This document shows positions 59,880 through 64,000 of a DNA stretch of 64,000 nucleotides, one piece after another. Made by a program: the position numbers and the translations under genes. The DNA is taken from positions 186,001-250,000 of the forward strand of contig JALIHJ010000011.1 of assembly GCA_022984795.1 (NCBI GenBank), given 5' to 3'. Positions within the stretch are counted from its first letter, which is position 1; each line of letters begins with the position of its first letter. The notes under the pieces are model-generated. The model was not told where the DNA came from and searched no databases. It worked only from the letters and a program-made list of their open reading frames with translations. The stretch is from Fabrea salina. Its lineage: Eukaryota; Ciliophora; Heterotrichea; Heterotrichida; Fabreidae.

Positions 59880-60896
59880 TTAAAACTTAGACAGGGTAAC
59901 TAGCACACCTGTGAGGTTGTCGCAAGACCCCTGGAGAGCTGCTTCGAAGATAACTTTTTCTACAGATCTTTTGGGGTGGTTCTCTGAAATCATGTTTTTT
60001 AAGTCTTCGTTGCTCAAGAAGTCATAGATTCCGTCGCAGCCCAAAAACAAGTATCTGTCTTCAGCTGAAACGTTGAAGCTTTTAACTTCAGGAACAGCTG
60101 AAACCACTCCAGGAATGCCTCCAAATTCCACTAGTTTAGCGTCTATATCTCCAATAGCTCTGCTGACAGAAAGCTTACCAGGAAGCACCCTTAGAGGCCC
60201 GAGAGGTTCTTGTCTATTGCCTGCTTGGTAAAGTGTTCCTCCAAAAGCTTGGATTCTGTGTTGTTCTTTTTTGTTGGATGGTTTGTGGTCCCATGTAAGA
60301 GGGTACACACAATCCCCTGTGCAAAGAATAGCCCTTGAGTCCCCCAAGTTGGCAACATAGCACATTTCTTCCACAAACAAAGCTACCAAAGCACAACTTC
60401 CAGACCTGTCGCGAGTTTCTTTGGCAAGTAGCGTGAAGTCGTGCTCTGCTTTTTGGAAGGCCGAAGTAATGGCTTCTTGAGGGCATTCAATGAAGCTAGG
60501 GTTTTGGAATATGTAGTGGTGCAGTTTTTCTTTGAGGAACTCAGAGCAAGTAGGCCCTGCATGTCCGTCGTATACTCCGAAAAAAGAAACCTTAGGCCAC
60601 TTTCCTTCAAAAGAGTCAGGTTTTCTAACATTGAGTGAAATAGTGACTCTGTCCTCGTTCAATGACTTGAACTTTCCTTTGTTGGTGTGTGCGGCGTAAG
60701 CCTTTATGACTCCATAGCTGGTCTTAGACACCTTAGTAGGAACTCCCCTTTTGACCATACTTAGTAGTTTCCTTTCATAGAACTCAGGGAAGCTTTTTTG
60801 GGCTTTGTCAGTAGTAATCTTAGTGGCAACTTTTCCGTCAAACGAGTTAAACTTTGCAATTGGTAGTATTTTTCTGTTATTTCTGGAATAATTCAT
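59880..60896 (-). CDS. PP2C-type Ser/Thr phosphatase
   Basis: A 338-aa metal-dependent phosphatase (PPM family). Motifs: NEDRV, FFGVYDGHAGP with metal-binding Asp and Gly, GSCALVALF, NLGDSRAIL, LSVSRAIGDID, FLFLGCDGIYDF-like LGCDGIYD and CDNLTGVLV with the last metal Asp. All metal ligands are kept, so it should be active. The 75-residue basic N terminus holds no clear signal. ATG at 60894-60896 is chosen; the frame continues upstream but into the divergent selenoprotein gene 26 bp away. Confidence 0.92.
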   Translation of the reverse strand: MNYSRNNRKILPIAKFNSFDGKVATKITTDKAQKSFPEFYERKLLSMVKRGVPTKVSKTSYGVIKAYAAHTNKGKFKSLNEDRVTISLNVRKPDSFEGKWPKVSFFGVYDGHAGPTCSEFLKEKLHHYIFQNPSFIECPQEAITSAFQKAEHDFTLLAKETRDRSGSCALVALFVEEMCYVANLGDSRAILCTGDCVYPLTWDHKPSNKKEQHRIQAFGGTLYQAGNRQEPLGPLRVLPGKLSVSRAIGDIDAKLVEFGGIPGVVSAVPEVKSFNVSAEDRYLFLGCDGIYDFLSNEDLKNMISENHPKRSVEKVIFEAALQGSCDNLTGVLVTLSKF

Positions 60897-60922
60897 TCTG
60901 ACCTTTTTAAATATAAAAAATA

Positions 60923-61183
60923 ATGGAGGGGAAGAAAGCAAAAGTTTACATCTGCGGAAGGTGAGGATTTTCATCCAAGAAGCAGAAGCTAGAAACGGCC
61001 TTGGCTGAGCTGCTTCCTACTGCTAAAGATGCAGTGGAGATCCTTCCTGGAGAGTTACAACAACTTAAAGTCGAGTTCGAAAACCAAGGAAACACTCAAG
61101 TCCTTCATGAAAAGGTAGGACAAGGTTTCTGGTCCGACGAATCTCCTAGTCAGATCTGCCAGCTTTTAAGCCAACACTTTTAA
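60923..61183 (+). CDS. selenoprotein W-like (Rdx family) with in-frame UGA
   Basis: ATG at 60923 reads MEGKKAKVYICGR, then TGA at 60962-60964, and the same frame continues without another stop to TAA at 61181-61183. Read with selenocysteine, it gives 86 aa (human SELENOW has 87). C-G-R-U followed by GFSSKKQKLE matches the family's CxxU redox motif and the helix after it; LKVEFENQGNTQVLHEKVGQGFW matches the family strands FEVxVxGKLxHSKxxGDGF. Rdx proteins are small thioredoxin-fold redox proteins. A SECIS-like hairpin follows the stop. A 15-16 nt intron cannot remove this TGA: every GT-AG option leaves a stop. Confidence 0.83.
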
Positions 61184-61189
61184 ACCACA

Positions 61190-61235
61190 GAGTCATGTGA
61201 AGGTGTTACCTAAACTAGGGTGCCACTGGAGACTT
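61190..61235 (+). promoter_or_regulatory. SECIS-like element in the 3' UTR
   Basis: Just after the selenoprotein stop. A UGAA at 61198-61201 can face GGAG at 61228-61231, the non-Watson-Crick quartet (tandem G-A pairs) of eukaryotic SECIS. Between them a stem of about nine pairs with one mismatch (GGTGTTACCT with AGGGTGCCACT) closes a loop starting AAA at 61212-61214, the expected apical adenines. The lower helix is short (GAGT with ACTT). Fold drawn by hand; energy not computed. Confidence 0.6.
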
Positions 61236-61237
61236 AA

Positions 61238-61678
61238 CTAACCATTTAAATACCAAGGAGTGACTGGGTTTCTCTCTAGTTCTTTTTTGACTTCTTCGAG
61301 TTCGGAGTCTAGTTCTGACTCTTCGCAGTTTACACTGTAGTCACTAAGTCTAGCCTGGACTTGTTTAATTTGGCTTATAGTTTTTTGAGTTTCTTCAAAA
61401 ATGAGTTTGGGGTCTTCTTTTTCCATTTGCTCTTCAACTTCAAAAGACTCCTTTAAAACTTGGTTAACTTTAGCATTGAAACTCAAACTCTCCCTTTCAA
61501 ACTGACTTCTGACTAGCTCGTCTATGCTTTTTTCGTAGTTAAGTCTTTCGTTATAAACTTTTTCAAGTTTTCTCTCAAAACTTTCAGGTTTTAGTTCCCT
61601 GAGTTGTTCGATTTGTTTGTCGCACTCTTTTATTTTTGCTTGTAAGTCTGAAATTTCTTTCTCTTGACCAGTTATCAT
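61238..61678 (-). CDS. small coiled-coil protein
   Basis: A 146-aa acidic protein, almost all coiled coil (KEISDLQAKIKECDKQIEQL onward), ending in a short Pro/Trp tail (NPVTPWYLNG). No family recognised. Its ATG overlaps the stop of the upstream gene by one base (TAATG). Confidence 0.7.
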   Translation of the reverse strand: MITGQEKEISDLQAKIKECDKQIEQLRELKPESFERKLEKVYNERLNYEKSIDELVRSQFERESLSFNAKVNQVLKESFEVEEQMEKEDPKLIFEETQKTISQIKQVQARLSDYSVNCEESELDSELEEVKKELERNPVTPWYLNG

Positions 61679-62007
61679 TATTTAGGCTTAAGATAGAATA
61701 AAATCATTCCAACAGCAGCTATTGCTGCTATGTAAAAGCAAGTGTAAAGAACTAAGTGGTAGTAAGGACTGTTACTTTCAGGCTCCTTAGTCACTTCTAC
61801 AAGTTCGATTCTGTTATTGTTGTTGTCAAGCACGTATTGGTTGTACACAGGGCCTTTATTAGGGCGGAAGTGGGAAGGCTCGTCCTTAGGGTGCACTGTT
61901 TGGGTCATTTGGAGTCCTAGTGAGTTGCGAGTAAACACTGCTTTGGCTAGTTGTGGGTCTTGGGCCTTGCTTACTACTGCAAGTGCTAGTATCAGTAACA
62001 CTTTCAT
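61678..62007 (-). CDS. small type I membrane protein
   Basis: A 109-aa protein with a signal peptide (MKVLLILALAVVSKAQD), a polar luminal part (HPKDEPSHFRPNKGPVYNQYV), one TM near 83-104 and a very short tail (YLKPK). No family recognised. The layout recalls small ER or translocon-associated proteins. Its ATG is 11 bp from the divergent gene. Confidence 0.65.
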   Translation of the reverse strand: MKVLLILALAVVSKAQDPQLAKAVFTRNSLGLQMTQTVHPKDEPSHFRPNKGPVYNQYVLDNNNNRIELVEVTKEPESNSPYYHLVLYTCFYIAAIAAVGMILFYLKPK

Positions 62008-62018
62008 TTACAGTTAAT

Positions 62019-62768
62019 ATGGACTCTGTAAGCACTAGCCTGTACAACCATAGAAGGTCTACTTCTTCTCCTTGTGACGAAATGAAAGAACTCGACTCAA
62101 ACACTTCAGAGTACTTATACGCTCCGTACGGCAAAGCCCACACCTACGTAAGGCACCTCAACTCTAAGTACGAACTCGCTCAGATGCGAAATGCAGAATT
62201 TAACAGCTCTTTTACAGGGTTCAAGTATTTCCAAAACTCCAGTCCCCAAAACAACTCTAAGTTCAGAGTGTCTTACTACCCCGAAGCTAAACTTCCAGAT
62301 GAACTAGCTCAGAAGCAAAAACTAGTTACTCAGTACAACAAACCTTTCCATCACAAACCCAAAAGGAAGGTCTATAAACCCCGCCCTTCAAGTTCTTTAG
62401 AGTCCAAAATCAACTTTGACGACCCATTAGGCAAAAAGTACAAAAACTACCTAAAAGAAATCATGAAAAAAGCCAACAGGAACTGGGAAGCCCGCGGCCA
62501 CAGTCCCCACTACAAAGACGAGTTCCTTGAAGAAATCTCCAAAAGCAAAGATGAAAAGTCCAAAAAGTTTTCAAGCATAATCTCCCAACTAACTCAGTAC
62601 AAAGAAAGACCCAAACCTCTCAGGTACACTCTGGACACTACTAACCGCTCACCTTCAAGAGTTAAAAAACCTCACAAGAAACAAGAAAAGCCTAAACCTT
62701 TAGAGCGCAACTCCATGCCGCCTTACTTGACTGTAACAAGCATTTCTTTTTTCCAAAACAGTAATTAA
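62019..62768 (+). CDS. basic protein of unknown function
   Basis: A 249-aa protein, rich in Lys, Pro, Tyr and Ser (HHKPKRKVYKPRPSSSL, RGHSPHYKDEFLEEISK). It has no TM or recognised domain; scattered Tyr-Pro-Lys elements resemble microtubule-associated and microtubule-inner proteins of cilia, though this is only an impression. ATG at 62019 is chosen because the open frame upstream overlaps the divergent gene. Confidence 0.68.
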   Translation: MDSVSTSLYNHRRSTSSPCDEMKELDSNTSEYLYAPYGKAHTYVRHLNSKYELAQMRNAEFNSSFTGFKYFQNSSPQNNSKFRVSYYPEAKLPDELAQKQKLVTQYNKPFHHKPKRKVYKPRPSSSLESKINFDDPLGKKYKNYLKEIMKKANRNWEARGHSPHYKDEFLEEISKSKDEKSKKFSSIISQLTQYKERPKPLRYTLDTTNRSPSRVKKPHKKQEKPKPLERNSMPPYLTVTSISFFQNSN

Positions 62769-62771
62769 TCA

Positions 62772-64000
62772 TTAAAAGATAGTTCCTGAGCACTGCACTC
62801 TTTGTCCCCGCATTCTGGGGTCGTCTTCGTCGTCTTCTTGGTCACCGTAGTCTGAGTGGATCTTTGTGGTGTTCTCAGTAATGTGAGACTTCTCAAACGG
62901 AATAGTGCTAAAGACTTCTCCTGAAGGCTCTATTTCCATGCTTTCTCCTGGCAGTATCTGCCTTAACTCTTGCAAGTCGCTTTCGCTGAATGTGTTGGGG
63001 GCTGGAAACTCTATTTCGAAGTACACAAACAAGTTTCCAAACTTAAAAGGAGTCCTCATAAGAGGCATGCCTAGCTCTTGCACTGTTTTAACATCGCCAG
63101 GCTTCACTATTTCTCCTGGGGATGCCTTAATCAGTTTTTCACTGCCGTCTAAGTGCTTAATGGTGAAGGCAAACCCTGTCAAAGCGTCTTTCAAGTTGAT
63201 TTTTTTCTCAATAATCAAGTCGGCCTTTTTCCTTTTGAAGACTGGGTGTTTCTTCTCCCTCAAAATCACGATTAAGTCCCCAGGAAGCATTCCAGGTTGT
63301 TCGTCGCTTTCTCCGTGGAAGTTCAGTTTGTGTCCATTAGGAACTCCTTTGTCAATAGTGACTTCAATGACTTTTTTTTCTTTAATGACTTGGTTGCCTT
63401 TGCACTTTTTGCACCTGTGTTTAGGGTCTACTGACTTGCCTTTGCCTCGGCACTTGTCACAGGGCCCGGTAGATTGAGAGTACATTCCAGGTCCTATCTG
63501 AGTTACTCTTTTAACCATCCCTCTGCCTTGGCACTCGTTGCACTCGTTGACTTTGCTGCCTCCTTTTCCTTCGCACTCAGAACAGCATCTGTCTCTGTTG
63601 ATTGCGATTTTCCTGGAGCCTCCATTGTAAATCTCTTCCAAAGTCACTTCAATAGTGAACTCTGCGTCAGGGGACTTGCGTGGGCCTTCTTCACGTCTGC
63701 CACCTCCTCTGCGGCCCATGAGTAGGTCAAAAATGTCTTGGGGGTCGTCATGGCCTCCCATACCTCCCATGCCTTCTTTTATTCCTTTTTCACCGTACTT
63801 GTCGTAGATCTTTCGCTTTTCTTCGTCTGTTAAGACTTCAGCTGCTTCTGAGATTTCTTGGAATTCTTTGGGGTCGCCTCCTTTGTCGGGGTGCTTCTTG
63901 ATTGCCAATTTGCGGTAGGCCTTTTTGATTTCTGCAGTTGTAGCGTTTTTATCAACGCCAAGTATTTTGTAATACTTCTCGTTGTCTACCTCTCTAGGGT
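62772..64000 (-). CDS. type I DnaJ/Hsp40 (DNAJA/Ydj1-like), 5' end outside window
   Basis: Co-chaperone that activates Hsp70 ATPase and delivers clients in the cytosol. J-domain: [28 protein letters not shown] with the HPD motif. A Gly-rich region follows (GMGGMGGH), then four zinc-finger Cys pairs ([32 protein letters not shown]) and the C-terminal client-binding domain. It ends CSGTIF, so the CaaX prenylation site of Ydj1 is absent. The frame is open to position 64000, and the start codon lies beyond. GTAGACAACGAGAAG near the edge looks like a 15-nt intron but encodes J-domain residues, so it is kept as coding. Confidence 0.94.
   Translation of the reverse strand, partial: PREVDNEKYYKILGVDKNATTAEIKKAYRKLAIKKHPDKGGDPKEFQEISEAAEVLTDEEKRKIYDKYGEKGIKEGMGGMGGHDDPQDIFDLLMGRRGGGRREEGPRKSPDAEFTIEVTLEEIYNGGSRKIAINRDRCCSECEGKGGSKVNECNECQGRGMVKRVTQIGPGMYSQSTGPCDKCRGKGKSVDPKHRCKKCKGNQVIKEKKVIEVTIDKGVPNGHKLNFHGESDEQPGMLPGDLIVILREKKHPVFKRKKADLIIEKKINLKDALTGFAFTIKHLDGSEKLIKASPGEIVKPGDVKTVQELGMPLMRTPFKFGNLFVYFEIEFPAPNTFSESDLQELRQILPGESMEIEPSGEVFSTIPFEKSHITENTTKIHSDYGDQEDDEDDPRMRGQRVQCSGTIF

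Noticed and set aside
60944-60988. Intron removing the TGA of the SelW-like gene
   Set aside because: GT at 60961 gives lengths 19, 22, 25 or 28, all leading to a stop; a 36-nt choice from 60944 removes the CxxU motif and is far outside the intron size of this genome.
63948-63962. 15-nt intron in the J domain at the window edge
   Set aside because: GTAGACAACGAGAAG has the right length and ends, but encodes VDNEK directly before YYKILGV, where J domains need these residues, and contains no stop.

Overview
ORGANISM. The window looks like somatic (macronuclear) chromosome of a heterotrich ciliate (Stentor, Blepharisma or Fabrea type). Evidence seen: about 60 genes with almost no space between them, spliceosomal introns of only 15-16 nt (GTAAG...TAG with an A at intron position 10), cilium and microtubule-inner proteins, a hybrid histidine kinase, and ordinary use of TAA, TAG and TGA as stops, so neither the UGA=Trp code of Blepharisma nor the UGA=Cys code of Euplotes applies. 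One TGA is best read as selenocysteine. The species cannot be fixed from the sequence. LAYOUT. 1-8 kb: SMC4, uL2, PIG-Y, a GAF-domain protein, CDT1. 8-15.3 kb: a WD40 protein, a very large CD36-family receptor, two coiled-coil proteins. 15.3-24.6 kb: a PIERCE-like microtubule protein, phosphoglucomutase, a membrane RING-CH ligase, a CaMKK/LKB1-like kinase, a coiled-coil gene with two tiny introns, an MPP-alpha-like M16 protein, a PAP2-type lipid enzyme, a SHIPPO-repeat protein, a Myb protein. 24.6-34.3 kb: RING protein, SLC38A9-like transporter, DOMON protein, Rab GTPase, eL28, WNK kinase, ankyrin protein. 34.3-41 kb: a zinc-finger protein with a superfamily 3 helicase of viral type, SMC2, a TBC Rab-GAP. 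41-50.6 kb: MAPEG protein, a divergent ubiquitin-like/eS31 fusion, an MDH1B-N/Ap4A-phosphorylase-like pseudoenzyme, an E-type cyclin, a p24 cargo receptor, TMEM245-like protein, hybrid histidine kinase. 50.6-64 kb: a hidden small gene, an acylated repeat protein, VAP, ankyrin protein, RING-H2 protein, NAC-beta/BTF3, an EF-hand protein, MPDU1, cyclophilin A, PP2C, a selenoprotein W-like gene, and a DnaJ gene cut by the window edge. HOW THE GENES RELATE. There is no operon logic: neighbours are functionally mixed and lie on both strands. Themes recur, however: chromosome replication and segregation (SMC2, SMC4, CDT1, cyclin E), with a CGCGC element close upstream of three of these genes; ER/GPI/dolichol and membrane traffic (PIG-Y, MPDU1, p24, VAP, Rab, TBC); and cilia. 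Several divergent start codons are only 8-16 bp apart and several convergent stops touch or overlap, so promoters and 3' ends must lie inside neighbouring genes. The most notable finds are the selenoprotein W-like gene with an in-frame UGA and a SECIS-like hairpin, the intact virus-type SF3 helicase gene, and the MDH1B-N/Ap4A-phosphorylase-like fusion.
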